Assembly: GCA_948567375.1 (NCBI GenBank)
Contig: OX419759.1
Location: 50,806,593 to 50,870,592, forward strand
Source: Lunularia cruciata
Taxonomy: Eukaryota > Streptophyta > Marchantiopsida > Lunulariales > Lunulariaceae
Length of the DNA: 64,000 bases
Reading direction: 5' to 3'
In this document: positions 27,442 to 39,096 of the stretch, piece after piece
Layout: the number at the start of each line of letters is the position of its first letter
Position numbering within the stretch: the stretch's first letter is position 1
The notes under the pieces: generated by a model
What the model saw: the letters and a program-made list of their open reading frames with translations, nothing else
Told to the model about the DNA's origin: nothing
Database searches by the model: none
Position numbers and translations under genes: made by a program

Positions 27442-29294
27442 GTGAGCGCATTACTTCATTTACAACGCCGAGAGAACAGCAGATGCTCGTGCCTGTATCT
27501 GCCTGTTTGGGTTAACTTGACCTGCATATTCCAAGCATCGAGATTCAGAGGCATTATCAACAAAGTTCGATGCAACTTTGAACCGTGAAGCGTCAACCTG
27601 GTTGTCATATGACTGCGAACCAGTCACTTTAGCCATAGCAGCTTCAAACAGGACTCATTACAGGAAGTTACATTACTTCATATCGACGAAGTTTTCCCTT
27701 CGACGCCCGTGTCAACGGTGAATCCCTGTTTAGCATTTTGGTCACATCCAAGCAGCCCCGTACATCAGCAAGCGTGCCTGAGGTCCTCTCAAGAGAAAGA
27801 ACAACCTAATAGAGAATGAAATCTGGAGTATGGACTCGGAATATCTTTGGCTCCTGCATGGGGCCGAGATCAGCAACACTCCTAACTTCAATATAGACAT
27901 AAACTACTGATTTGGAGCAAGAGTGGCAATATCAAGAGTAGACAGCAACTACACGGTGGTGCGGGCGAAGACTTGGCAAGAATTGCATACCATGTACTGG
28001 AGTAATGTCAACAGAGATTGAACTCGAAACACAAATTCCCCCCGCTCCCGCAAATGAAGAACTTACGTTGCATGTCATATGCACATCCGGTCAGCAGATG
28101 TTTTACGATAGTCAGCAAGTCCCTGCTGGTTCTCTTGATATAATTGCTTTGATTTACTTCCAACTGCATCGAAACATATTGTGGATCAGCATCTCTAGTT
28201 TCTTTGTCTTTTGAGTGTCGGGAATCAGAATTAATTGCACTTGTGATCCCTTAAAGTGTGCCCAGGCAATCGGAGTGTTAGATCTGGTCCTCCTCACCAT
28301 GGCCATTAAGTTATACGTTACTCAAAGTGCAGTGAGGTTCTGCGCAGCAGTATTTAGTGGACGCAAGACCTTAAATTCGGCTACTGCATGCGTTTGTGAG
28401 CTTTCGTCCTGCAGTTTCAAAGGACCGCAGCTAAACGTCCTGGACAGTAATGCTTGTTCATGACAATTGTGCCTGCCTCTGAATGTACCGAAGGCCGAAA
28501 GACCTGGTGAGCTTTCAAATTAGACAGAGGAAAATGCTCTTCGTACCACCATAAGTACCTCACTGTAATATACAGGATTTCAATAACAATTTTGTGTCTT
28601 GATAGACAGAAGCGTACAGAGACTGATCATGTGAAACATTAGCACGGCAAGATCGAACCGCCCGACCCGCAGTTGATAGCAAAAGGCTTTGAGGAAGACT
28701 GGCATAGTTTTCGTCGTTCTCAAGATCAAGAAGTAAGGCAAGAAGGCCAGACAACTAGTTTGCCATCAGAGCCAAGTATCACTAACGCAAGATTTCCTGT
28801 CCTCCGACGTGTCAAGGACGTGCCTAAATTCTGCCAAAAGGCAAATCTACAGGAACTGTGGCAAAGCTCCAGGTGTAGAGATACTTCTTGGATCTACAGA
28901 CAAATCAAGCTCATAAGAGACCGCCGGTGAGAGCATGGGGGAGATAGACGATGCGTGCCACAGGTGGCTGAAAGCGCCGCAGAAGACCTAATCATGGAGT
29001 AGTGTTGTGACCGAGTGAGAGTGCTCAAGAAGGACAAAGAAAGGGTAGTTGAGAAAAAACCAACCGTTATGCTGGTCCTGGGACAAGGACCTGTGAGTCA
29101 CAATCTGCGTTGCTTTGGCTTGGATCTTGATGGCTTTCTTTTAAAGGAGACGTGCTTTTTGTTCAATGGACAAAAGTAGAACTCAGCCTAAATGAAGAGA
29201 AGTGTTGTAAATAAGACAGAACGAGCCTGAGCAGGATAATGTTGTGCTTACATTGTCTGTCTCTCATTACACGGTTCTCGCATGCATCCACGGT

Positions 29295-29395
29295 GAAAAA
29301 TGAGTAGATAGAGTACGTGGATGCATGCTTTACATTGTCTGTCTCTCCGGTTACGGTTCTCGCATGCATCCACGTACTCTATCTACTCATTTTTC
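29295..29395. repeat. Perfect 34-bp inverted repeat with 33-bp loop
   Basis: Arms 29,295-29,328 and 29,362-29,395 are exact reverse complements; the left arm starts GAAAAATGAGTAGATAGAG. The loop and the sequence before the left arm share a direct repeat (ACATTGTCTGTCTCTC followed by a GGTTCTCGCATGCATCCACG-like stretch). The structure could form a long hairpin or be the end pair of a very small transposon-like insertion. Confidence 0.9.
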
Positions 29396-30840
29396 AGCAC
29401 AGCCAATCCTATTGACTGTTTTCATAGTCTACTTTGTCAATCTAGAATTAAGTCTCAAATCTCCTCATTGCAACAAAGCTAATATCCTTTCGTTCACTCA
29501 ACCACGTCACTGGGGCATCAGTGCTCTCCACGCGTTCCTGTCCCGTTGGGAGTTGAGCAAGGGTTGATTACAACACAGAGGAAAAAGCAGACACACTGGT
29601 AAACAGGATGGGAAGAACCCGAGAACAGTACACGGTAAGAATCGTTCGTCACGAATAGTTTCTCCTCGTAATGCTGTGAAAATTAACCTGAGCCCCTATG
29701 TCAGCCGTGCAGAATTTACAGAAGCACCTCGAAACAGAGCGACGCCACAACCAAAACAATAGTGGTCGATACTTTTCAGCTGAAACATCGACAGAAAACT
29801 GGAAGTTACAATGACGGGGGAGCAGACCTCCACTCGATTCTCAACATGTGATAGTCTACGGAGCAGGTTGAATAGTTTTCTACAGTGATATTAGTACATC
29901 TTCGCATCGAATCAATACATGCTCGTCAGCAATAATGTCCCGTCTGTCAGCGCCAAACTGTGAAGCTAGGCAGTGAAAGCAAGAGTGGTAAGCAATCCGA
30001 ACCTCTCAAAGCGTTGGGCTATGCTCGGTCCTCTACGTGCTTACAAAGATCGTTAGAGAGCGTCTCCATACCGTACTCTTCACGAGCCGGTTTTTGTTGT
30101 CGCGTGTCCACCGCTCTGATCTTTCGCCCCTGTGTCACCGACACGACCAATTGTCCTTGTTGTATCAAGCAAACTCACCGGATAATTTTCCAGTCCAGTA
30201 CCCAGAGTCTGTTAACGTAGATTCAAGCTTCTTGGTACGGTTAACGTCAACAGCGTATACGAGGCCTTCTCCACCATCTACAGTTCCCCGCGACTATCAG
30301 AACCCTTCGTGATGAACATCTACATTTTACTCTTATTCGTCCGGTGACTTTAAGTTCTAGAAATACCTTTCACTTAGTATGTTTCGCAAAACACCTCTTG
30401 GACAAGTGGTGGGATCTTTAGTCAATTATGATCGTAAAGGAAGGATAGAAACTTTTTCTACGATACAGATCATCGAATTTGATGATGCCTGTTTGATTAC
30501 CTGCAGTGAGAACAAGAGGAGGAGAAGAGTGAGCCGGATCTCGTTTAATAGTTGCATTTGAGGAAACTTGTGACAAATATCTATATATAGAAGTTATTTA
30601 GAATAAGGATGTGTAATTACATGTCGCTTTGGGGATGCGTGATTACTTAACACATATTTCCAAGAATAATTTAAATCAATTGATCAATCAAAGATGGATT
30701 GCACTATACCCACAGAAACTTTGGCATTTTGACTTTATGGTAAGTTGGAGGCTTCGTGGTACTTTGCAGGTTGTGAGGTTATACCTCGAGGATTCATAAC
30801 ACTCGTAGATATCCATCCAAAGCGTATGTTCTAAGGGTAA

Positions 30841-32155
30841 TTGTTGAGAACTTTTCTAGTAGCATTTCACATGTATTTGTCTTTAGAGAGTTCAGAAAGG
30901 TCAGCGGATCCTTGGCAGGTTTTATTCCTTGTATGCTGTCTTTCTATAGTTTTCCTTCTTCCCTTTAGTACAAGTATAATTTCTCATAAGAAGGAATCAC
31001 CATTTTGGAATAGGTTGTCAAAAGACTATAGACAATCTAGACTATTATTAACTATATTATTAAAGCTCTTGTATCTACTACTTTGGCACTGTAAAATTAT
31101 GTATTTCATTCACTGTAAGACAATACACAGATCATACTCATTGGTAGAAAATACACAAATCATGTGCCTTACATATCAAATTAAACAAGACTTTGACCAC
31201 TTGACTACCAAGCTTCAACTTATAGGTTTGAGAGTCAAAGTGTATGATATGGTACTCTTTAGGTATCCTTCCCCACCTCAATTTCCAAAGGAGTGTAACA
31301 CATCTTCAGATAGCTTATGTATTTGGGTATTACCAATAGTATTTGAGTATTTTATCACATGCTTCGTAAATGCTACAATTATAAAGGATATTTTCATGTA
31401 GATGATCTTCCTCTCCTAAGAGATCTGTATGTGGCATTTGATAAACTCTACTCTAGTATTGCACATTGAACCATCTAGCTACTTTATTTGGTTTCTCCTT
31501 CTTTGACCTTCCTATTATGTTCAAATATTTTAATAAGAGGATCATGGAAGCATTTGTTGATTTCATTGGACCAAAGATTTTTAAATATGTGTCAAGGGAT
31601 TTGACACGTAGATATTGATCTTGGGTGGAGGAGTAGGTTTACTGTCTATAGAGGAGATGGCCCTTAAAGAGCTTTTGTGCAATTGAGCTCTTTGGACACC
31701 TTTACTTTCCTCTTGTGACAGAGCTATAGATAAGCCAATCTTGGAGACAAATGAGGTCAAAGTTGAAGATGTATCTTTTTCTCTCCATACGCTATTGTAA
31801 CAAACAAGATATGGCTTATCTACATAGGCATGAGATTGCCTTCTATCTTGTGCTTTCTTGCTCTTCTTATTGGACAAGAGGTTTGCAATCAGTTTTAACA
31901 TGCTCTACATTCTCTCTTAGATCCATTCCTTGTGCTACTAATGCACGTCTTCATTCTTGAGGTTTGCAAGGGTGCATGGTCTTCGATCCTAGCTAGATTG
32001 TGCATTAGGATATTCCTATATACTACTATTGTAGTATACTACTATTTATACTACTATTGTAGACAAAGTATTGCACCCAATACTTTGTCTACAATGATGA
32101 TGTTCTACTTACATTTGTCCACCCACCCTAGGTTTGTATCTCCATTACTCATTTC
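30841..32155 (+). pseudogene. Degenerate reverse-transcriptase part of a non-LTR-type retroelement (R1, left half)
   Basis: A 186-codon frame at 30,841-31,401 followed by broken frames contains fragments typical of retroelements with an RT and a C-terminal restriction-like endonuclease. It has an I-G-L-R-V-K stretch, a Pro-rich P-S-P-P-Q-F-P segment, and around 31,620 G-G-G-V-G-L-L-S-I-E-E-M, which matches the minus-strand copy near 54.4 kb. Several stops and frameshifts make it non-functional. It ends at 32,155, where the hAT transposon is inserted, and resumes at 49,687. Family assignment is by motif memory only. Confidence 0.55.
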
Positions 32156-32297
32156 TAGGCCTTTGTAGATTAGGCACATGCCTAAGGTGCCTAATCTCAA
32201 GTAAATTAGGCACAAATCCCAAATAAGATTAGGCACAATTAGGCATCATCACTCAAAGAAGCTGAAAACAATATGATAGGAGTATTTTATTGCTTAA

Positions 32298-33086
32298 TCA
32301 TGCACAAAAGGTCATATTTTTTGCATTGGAGAATCCTTCCAGAGAAAAATCAGTCAATGACATGTTGAATACGTCCTTGTGGAATTTCAACATCGAGAAG
32401 TTGCTCTCGACTAGCACTATGTTGGGGAAAGGCAAAACCAAGCCGCCAACAAAGTTGACCAAAAGATTGAAATGGCCTGACAAACAAGGCAGTGCTCACA
32501 CATCATCAAACAAACACCGGTGATTGTAGTAATCAATGGCTTCTTGACACGCTGGGTCATTCTTGTACATGGCACAAAGCTCTGCAAATTGGGACTCAAT
32601 CTTGTTGATATCAGAGGGAGACCAACTGCAATCAAAGCGAGCCTTCTGTTGGATGATAAGACGGTTGATATCATGACCTTTAAGCTTCACTAGTTCAAAA
32701 GGGTGCATTGGTGGACAGTCAAGGTTGCTGCTGGAGCCACGTTCATCTTGCATTGCAATGCAATCCATAAATCCGTCAATGATGTTGAAAATAAGGAACA
32801 CAATGTTACAAAGAAGTAACAACCGAGTTGGTTTGATGAGACTATTGATTGTCATCAAAGAAAAATGACCAAGATCTTCAATGAGGCCTATGATGTCAAT
32901 GTAGGAAGCCAGTTGTTGCGGATGACATGAGTGGACTCGTCCAGATTGTCAATGTCAGAATCACAAGAGGCATCGATGGTGAGTATTAAGTAAACGATCA
33001 ACTGTTGAACATTTGTATGTTATTGGCTAAGCGTCAAGCGATGACCTTGGAAGCGCATCAACATCGTGTATATGGTACTTGTGATG
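32298..33086 (-). pseudogene. hAT transposase, C-terminal part
   Basis: Minus-strand frames end with V-E-S-N-F-S-M-L-K-F-H-K-D and S-L-T-D-F-S-L-E-G, a C-terminal signature I associate with a hAT-type transposase family common in bryophytes and oomycetes. Stops and a frameshift near 32,490 break it. The solo LTR at 33,087-33,779 separates it from the central part. Confidence 0.6.
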
Positions 33087-33779
33087 TGTAATACTCTGAG
33101 GACAAGAGAAGAGAGAAAACAAAAATTTTACGCTCAATCATCCAATGCCCCGAAGGAGCACCTTCTCTTTATTATATAGACAAAGAGGATCTCCTCCAAG
33201 TAAGCTCCACCATAGGATTAGGCACACAAATAGGTGACATGTCGGTCCTGGTTCTATCTGGTTGGTCAAACAAGCTTTGACCAGAGGGAATCTTTTAGGG
33301 AATCTTCTTGTAGGAATCTCAGAATCACGTGGGTGAGGTATCGTTGGAAAGGTCTTGATGAGAAAAACCAGGGGGAGGGAAGACCAGCCTTTCATTTTTT
33401 GGGAGGGGGGAATTGCACATTTTCAAGGCCTAATTCATCCGTTTAGGCCTCTGAAATTGCCTTCAAAGATTTCAGGCATATTTTGGTTCCTACTCTATTA
33501 GTAGAAGTCCTCTTTTGGTGACACCTCTTTCTGATCTGTTTAGTTCATCATGTGTAACATCCTTACGGATGTTACCAAACTAATTATCACCTTAAAATCA
33601 TATGTCTAACTATTGGTTCTAAGGTTTTCAAGTCTATTTGGGTTTCTGCACTATTAGTAGAAGTACTCTTTTGGTGATGCTTCTATCTGATCTATTTTGA
33701 CCATCATGTATAACATCATTCCAGATATTACCAAACTAAATTTCATATCTAGATCATATGGCTAGCTTTTGGTATTACA
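33087..33779 (-). mobile_element. Solo LTR of the B gypsy family
   Basis: This is a 693-bp reverse-complement copy of the B-family LTR (TGTAATACTC... to ...GGTATTACA). It is bounded by a perfect 5-bp target duplication TGATG at 33,082-33,086 and 33,780-33,784. No internal element sequence is attached, so it is a recombined solo LTR lying inside the hAT transposase. Confidence 0.92.
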
Positions 33780-33784
33780 TGATG

Positions 33785-34852
33785 CTTCTTGTGACGGAGT
33801 TTAGAACCCACCAAATGTCACCCTTAGGTTGAGATGCACGGCGAGAAGAGCCTACTTGAATCTCGGAGTAGTGAGCATTGACCTCATGGTGATGGTCATC
33901 GAGCTAGCTTGTGGCACTGAACATGGCATGCCATCGAGTCGTAGATGTCTTGGGACAAGTTGACTTCATCTTGCAAATAAGCGTTTGTTGTCGGCGTAGG
34001 TGCGAGATCATGGATACCAATGTCGCATACCATGCACCACCATCGAGCTTCAAGTATGCCTCCTATAGCAAAATGTCCAATTGGTGGAGCAAACACCACA
34101 TACAAATGAACCCTTCAAGGGAACATTATTGCAACCGCATGATGACACCAACAACATGACCAGTCATATTTTGAGCTCTCTCAAATGATGCATCAATCAA
34201 TTGTTCCTCCAATTGGGGGAGAGTACATTGAATAATTTGCAAAGGGTTTTGAACTATGCCAAACCAATATGAGACTCGTAAAACAGGATTGAAATGAGAT
34301 GCAAATTGTAGAGCTGGCGGTGCCAAATAAAACAAACATGAACATTGATGTATGAGGTACCCAGGTAGGTGGAGGCATCTAGCATGATCAAGAAAGCCCA
34401 CACTATGTGGAGGATCTAGCAATGATCTGGAATTTGGCACTACATTGGATGCATAAAAATGTAGCAATCTTCCAATCATTCATTCCACCGAGCTTGGAGA
34501 CCATTGCAACCTCCTTGGTCGCCTGAAGCGCCAATGAAGTCTGCCAAAGACTGATACCAATGCCAACATACTTTATTGCGAGGTGGTATGCCATTGGGGT
34601 CTTGATCATCACAAAATAGTTACTTGTGTTAGGACCAAGCATGAACATACGCATGGCCGTGTCATAGGTTTGGCCTTCAACATCTTCAAGATCCCATAAC
34701 ATTTCTCCAATTATGACCTCAATGATGCCCTTATAAATGGTGTAGGTCACATGGTCTGTATCTTAGTCAAGATACGATAGAGTCATGTTCACAAAGTGCA
34801 TCTTGACATCAAAGTAAACCTTACTTTCTTTTGAGAGGGCTTGGTACTCCTC
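33785..34852 (-). pseudogene. hAT transposase, central part
   Basis: Minus-strand fragments include E-E-Y-Q-A-L directly at the B1 junction, I-I-E-V-I-I-G-E-M-L and V-G-I-G-I-S-L-W-Q-T-S, and then the S-K-L-G-G-M-N-D region. The order and content fit the catalytic half of a hAT transposase, with frameshifts and stops. The reading frame at 34,852 continues from the fragment at 49,277, which shows that B1 inserted inside the gene. Confidence 0.6.
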
Positions 34853-35593
34853 TGTAATACCAAGGGTTAGCCATATGATCTAGATGTGAAATTCGGTTTG
34901 GTAACATCTAGAATGATGTTATACATGATAGTCAAAATAGATCAGATAGAAGTATCACCAAAAGAGTACTTCTACTAATAGGGCAGAAACCAAAATAGAC
35001 TTGCGAACCTTAGAACCAATAGCTAGACATATGATTTAAAGGTGAGAATTGGTTTGGTAACATCTGGAAGGATGTTACACATGATGGACTAAACAGATCA
35101 GAAAGAGGTATCACCAATAGGGGACTTCTACAAATAGAGTAGGAACCAAAATATGCCTAAAATCTTTGAAGGCAATTTCGGAGGCCTAAACGGATGAATT
35201 AGGCCTTGAAAATGTGTGGAAACCCCCCTCCAAACAGAGAAAAGGCTGGCCTTCCCTCCTCCCTGCTTTGTCTCATCGAGAGCTTTCCAACGGTACCTTA
35301 CTCACGTGATTCTGAGATTCATACAAGAAGATTCCCTAAAAGATTCCCTCTGGTCAAAGCTTGTTTGACCAACCAGATAGGACCTAGAACAGACAGGTCA
35401 CCCATCCCAATAAGTAATCCAAGGGTGGAGCTTGCTGACATGTCACCTATTTGTGTCCCTAATCCTATGGTGGAGCTTCCTTGGAAGAGATCCTCTTTGT
35501 CTATATAATAAAGAGAAGGTGCTCCCTTGGGGCATCAAATGTTTGAATGTGCAATATGTGTTTTCTCTCTTCTCTTGTCCTCGGAGTATAGCA
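34853..35593 (+). repeat. 5' LTR of B1
   Basis: 741 bp, TGTAATACC to the terminal GCA (B2 has ACA). The U3 part holds two imperfect tandem units of about 156 bp, each with a small inverted motif GTAACATC...GATGTTA. A TATATAAT box lies near 35,502. It ends where the primer-binding site begins. Confidence 0.92.
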
Positions 35594-35594
35594 A

Positions 35595-35606
35595 TGGTAT
35601 CAGAGC
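35595..35606 (+). promoter_or_regulatory. Primer-binding site of B1 (initiator tRNA-Met type)
   Basis: TGGTATCAGAGC starts two bases after the LTR end. It is complementary to the 3' end of plant initiator tRNA-Met, the usual primer of many plant retrotransposons. Confidence 0.9.
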
Positions 35607-35733
35607 GAGTGTTCTTGTTCAAGAGAGTGGATCACCCCTCTTGGAATAGCACGAACTACTGAAACTGAGTAATTTGAGGTAGAGAACTTAGAGTAATCGT
35701 TAGACTTAGGAAGGACTTTAGAGAGCGGATGGG

Positions 35734-35955
35734 ATGGATGCGCCGGGGGGACAATTTCCCGCACCTAGCTTTCCATTCTCAAACCCATTCCACATCAAGG
35801 TTATGTATATCCAGCGTGAGCAGATGAGGGTATCGCTAGTTTATCACTTTGGTGCGGAAATCATGGACAAAGTGATGAACTCACCAAACCCGGTGATTCT
35901 ACCTGTGGTGATATATGATAGAGAGTGGGATTTGACGATCTACATTCTATTATGA
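35734..35955 (+). CDS. Leader mini-ORF 1 of B1 (small repeated module)
   Basis: 73 codons before the stop, starting ATG 35,734. The core carries Q-M-R, then F-G eight residues after the Met, then P-V-I-L-P-V-V-I-Y and ends Y-I-L-L before TGA. The same pattern occurs in leader ORF 2 of this family and in two leader ORFs of element A. The function is unknown. It lies about 130 bases after the primer-binding site and is followed four bases later by the next mini-ORF. Confidence 0.6.
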   Translation: MDAPGGQFPAPSFPFSNPFHIKVMYIQREQMRVSLVYHFGAEIMDKVMNSPNPVILPVVIYDREWDLTIYILL

Positions 35956-35959
35956 TAAT

Positions 35960-36163
35960 ATGGATATGAATGTCCCAAATCTTCTCCCTTTCAACACTCA
36001 AGTAGAAATCCGTTATGTAGTGAGGCCGAAAGTGATGATTAGAGATTTTGTGGTTAGGAATTTTGGTGAGGAGTATTATGAACGAGTGATAGCTTCTTAG
36101 GTCCCAATGGTAGTTCCAATAGTTTGTGTGCCTTCTAGAGTGATTATATTGACTCTGTATTGA
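35960..36163 (+). pseudogene. Leader mini-ORF 2 of B1, one internal stop
   Basis: The 67-codon frame ends L-T-L-Y before TGA at 36,161 and contains one in-frame TAG at 36,098-36,100 that is a codon in B2. It shares the leader-module pattern (R-D-F-V-V-R-N-F-G and following P-x-V). It lies between mini-ORF 1 and the Gag start at 36,197. Confidence 0.55.
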
Positions 36164-36196
36164 AGTAGATGTTAGCAATTGGGTGTTGCAGGAACC

Positions 36197-37282
36197 ATGG
36201 ATCTGTAGTTGCAAGAGTTGGTGCAAGGAATGCAAAGGATGTTGAATGAATTTTGAGAGATTAAGATGACCATGGAGACATTACAAAGTCAAGTGTAGAT
36301 CCTCAAGAATGATCAAGCCATGCAAGAAGAAGAGCCGTCTCAAAAACCAGTACTTGTGACTGAAGTACTTGGAGAGGCACCTGTACCTACGAACCGTATC
36401 AACGATGAAGCCACATTGCTACTCCAGATGAAGAAGACCTGCAGCATCGAGCCTTACAAGGGGCAGCGTATGATGGGAGTAGTGGAAAATTGGATCTTGA
36501 GAATGAATCGATATTTCCGATTGTTCTCAACAGAGATCACAGAGCATGCTGCAAGCGTGTTTGCATGTGGGTACTTGACCGATAAAGCCCTCACATGGTA
36601 TGATGCCTGGGAACGATCCATGATGGCAGAGAGAAGGGAGATCACATGGACAACAATGCAAGAAGGATTGCTGAAGAATTTCCAATCGGTGGATTCTGTG
36701 CAGATGGCTCAAACCCGACTATGGGAATTGAGACAGAAGAATAGCGTACAAGAGTATGTGGAGGTATTTCTGGATCTACAAGTTGCAATTACCGACATGA
36801 GTCCAGTAGAGGCTCTCGACAATTTCAAATGAGGGTTGAAAGAGCGGATTCACCAAGAAGTCATGGTGCAAAATCCTTGCACGGTATTTGAAGCCATTGC
36901 TTGTGCGTAGAGAATAGTAGGAGCATTAGGTGGAGGTGAAGGAGTAGTTCCACCTCAACATTATCGGGCAGAAATGCCACACATGGGTGGACCAATACCA
37001 ATGGCATTGGGCAACCTTTGATTCCGGGATCGAGGAGTACGGCCACTTCAAGGGGAGCGGGGACGGGTAGAAGAACAAAGAGATGGAGTCCCACGAGGAG
37101 AAGGGACTCAAGGAGAACAATGCCGTTGTTACAATTGTGGCCGTATTGGGCACATATCTACCAAATGTCGCACTCGTTTCCCTAGAGGCCCTTGGCCTTC
37201 GTTTAGGCAATCTTTGAACAACATGGAGAGGCACATTGAAGAGGAGGAGGTGGAAACCACTTTGAAAAACAAAGATCGCTAG
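36197..37282 (+). pseudogene. Gag of B1
   Basis: The frame starts at ATG 36,197 with a stop at the fourth codon (absent in B2). It continues through the Gag core (V-E-N-W-I-L-R-M-N-R-Y-F) and a CCHC zinc knuckle C-Y-N-C-G-R-I-G-H-I-S-T-K-C. An amber codon at 36,908-36,910 (codon 238) lies at the same position as in B2. The frame ends at TAG 37,280. Confidence 0.8.
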
Positions 37283-37382
37283 TAAATGTACCTCGCGGCC
37301 TTACAAGCTCAATAAGGAAGCAGAGAAGCAAGGGAAGGAAGAAGAATAATGCACAAAGATCCTAAAAGGCAACCTCACAATT

Positions 37383-38205
37383 GATTGTTGTGAATGGAAT
37401 CCTAGAAGGTAATCAAGTGTGAGTATTAATAGATCTAGGAGCAACAGAGAATTTCTTGTCTCGCTTTGTTGCAGTAAGATTGGGAATGGATCTAAAGAGA
37501 GATGGAAGTGAAGAAGTAGAGTTACCAAATGGGCACAAAGAGTATTGAATCATTACCTAGACGGGTAACCCTCTCTGTAGGAGAATATTAGGAAGCAATT
37601 GAGTGGCGAGTGATACAATTAGCCCATTATGATGCAATTTTAAGCATGTCATGGATGGAGCAGTACAACCTAATGGTGGATTGGAGGAAGAAAGAAGTGG
37701 GAACCCACCAATGGTCAATCATTGGGGTTAAAGAAAAAGCACACAGGCAGAAACTACCTCTATATGTCGTAGGGACGACAACTATCTATAAGACCGATAG
37801 ATGTTTTATGGGTCTAATAAGAGAAGTCTAGAGTGCACAACTCGCTGGAAAAATTCCTGAGAAATTGAAGGATGTGGTGGATGAGTTTTAAGATGTCTTT
37901 CCCGATGATTTACCCTCAGGATTACCACCTAAAAGGCGAGTAGATCACAAAATAGAGACACTCTCGGGGAAGACACCTCCTTGTAAGGCCCCCATATTGC
38001 CTATCACCTCATGAGTTGGAGGAGTGTAAGACTCAAATTGAGGAGATGCTACAAAAAGGGTTCATCCAACCTAGCGTATCACCATATGGGGCCCTTGTCT
38101 TGTTTGTGAAGAAGAAGGATGGTATAATGCGCATGTGCATTGACTATCGGGGTCTCAATCAGCAAACAATGAAGAACAAATACCCCTTACCTCGCATGGA
38201 TGACC
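37383..38205 (+). pseudogene. Protease and N-terminal RT of B1
   Basis: Protease remnant V-L-I-D-L-G-A-T-E-N-F-L-S (near 37,430) is followed by the RT entry segment with [13 protein letters not shown] near 38,110. Stops and frameshifts occur. The frame is cut at 38,205 by the 5' LTR of element A and resumes at 46,010. Confidence 0.8.
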
Positions 38206-38884
38206 TGTAACACCCATTTGTGCATGTGTGTGGTATTGTGATATTTAGCTTGGTATTACAAGTACTTAAGAGATATTATTTATATAGAGATAAAGGATGG
38301 TTCTATATTAGTCATGGTTAGCTAAAGTTAGTCATAGCTAAGATAGATGGGACCTTATTTTAGAGGAAGTAGAAAAGATGAGCACCACTATTTTGGATTT
38401 TAGTGTGTTGACTTGGTATTATTCCTAGGTGTTTGGCTTTGGGGAAAGAGTTGAGAACTCTTGGGCCCGCAAGCCTTTTTGTTTTGGATTCTTCTTTAGT
38501 CCAAGGATAGCCCATGTGAAGGAATCCTTGCTTTAGTGGTTGGGTCAAGATAAGGGGAATATGCCCATGTGAATGGATATTCCTTTCTACTTTTTGACTT
38601 TACTTGACTTTTAGTCTAGTAACTTGAGTTACTACGGTAATTAGTAACTTTGGTACGTAACTATTTCACAAGTATATAAACAAGGAGTGAGGAGGTACTC
38701 ATCATCCTTTCATTTGCAACTATCTCTCTCTCATTGAGTTCTCTAGTGAACAATGTCTTGAGTCTTGGAGTGTTAGCCTTGGAGGAGTATGATGGAGTTG
38801 GGGTTCCTTGCCTTCTTAGTCCATGGTGCGCTACCATAATAGCCATCAGAGGTTCATCCTGAGTGAGAGACAGGCCGGCTCACA
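38206..38884 (+). repeat. 5' LTR of element A
   Basis: 679 bp, TGTAACACCC to GGCTCACA (TG...CA ends). A TATATAA box lies at 38,673-38,679, about 200 bp before the end, consistent with an LTR promoter. Confidence 0.95.
38673..38679 (+). promoter_or_regulatory. Putative TATA box in the element A LTR
   Basis: TATATAA preceded by CACAAG. It is present identically in both LTRs and is the best core-promoter candidate for the element's transcript. Confidence 0.5.
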
Positions 38885-38888
38885 TTTT

Positions 38889-38906
38889 TGGTTCCGTTGC
38901 CGGGAC
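38889..38906 (+). promoter_or_regulatory. Primer-binding site of element A (tRNA-Asp-like)
   Basis: TGGTTCCGTTGCCGGGAC begins four bases after the LTR. It resembles the TGGCGCCGTTGCCGGGGA site complementary to tRNA-Asp used by Athila-type plant elements, with a few differences. The primer assignment is inferred. Confidence 0.65.
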
Positions 38907-38925
38907 CTCTCTAGAAGGCAAGATA

Positions 38926-39096
38926 ATGTTCCGCGTCCAATTCTACATTAGGCAGAAGGAGGCTATGAGAGCTCACTTGGAGAGAACATTAGGAGAGGAG
39001 AGGGCTGAACTTATGTTAGAGAACCAAGATCCATTTGTATACCCTGTAGTTCATTATGATGTCTTTGAGGTGATTTTGTACATCTTGTACACATGA
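38926..39096 (+). CDS. Leader mini-ORF 1 of element A (small repeated module)
   Basis: A 56-codon ORF from ATG 38,926, just after the primer-binding site. It contains M-R-A-H-L-E-R-T-L-G, then P-F-V-Y-P-V-V-H-Y, and ends L-Y-I-L-Y-T before TGA. Spacing matches the B-family mini-ORFs without gaps. No known domain recognised. Confidence 0.6.
   Translation: MFRVQFYIRQKEAMRAHLERTLGEERAELMLENQDPFVYPVVHYDVFEVILYILYT

Larger units (their letters stand above)
27185..30840. other. Upstream region of the large gene, no supported coding gene
   Basis: The 5' UTR exon(s) and promoter of the minus-strand IQ gene should lie here. I cannot place the transcription start. Short plus-strand frames at 28,005-28,214 and 28,215-28,463 and others near 30 kb have no recognisable domain or splice context. 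The stretch contains a short tandem repeat near 27.4 kb and a perfect 34-bp inverted repeat near 29.3 kb. Confidence 0.45.

Noticed and set aside
28005..28463. Plus-strand frames upstream of the large gene
   Set aside because: No domain, no splice signals that join them, and the region is expected to hold the promoter and 5' UTR of the minus-strand gene.
32417..32674. Overlapping minus-strand frame in the hAT end
   Set aside because: A shifted frame of the degenerate transposase, already covered by the transposase entry.
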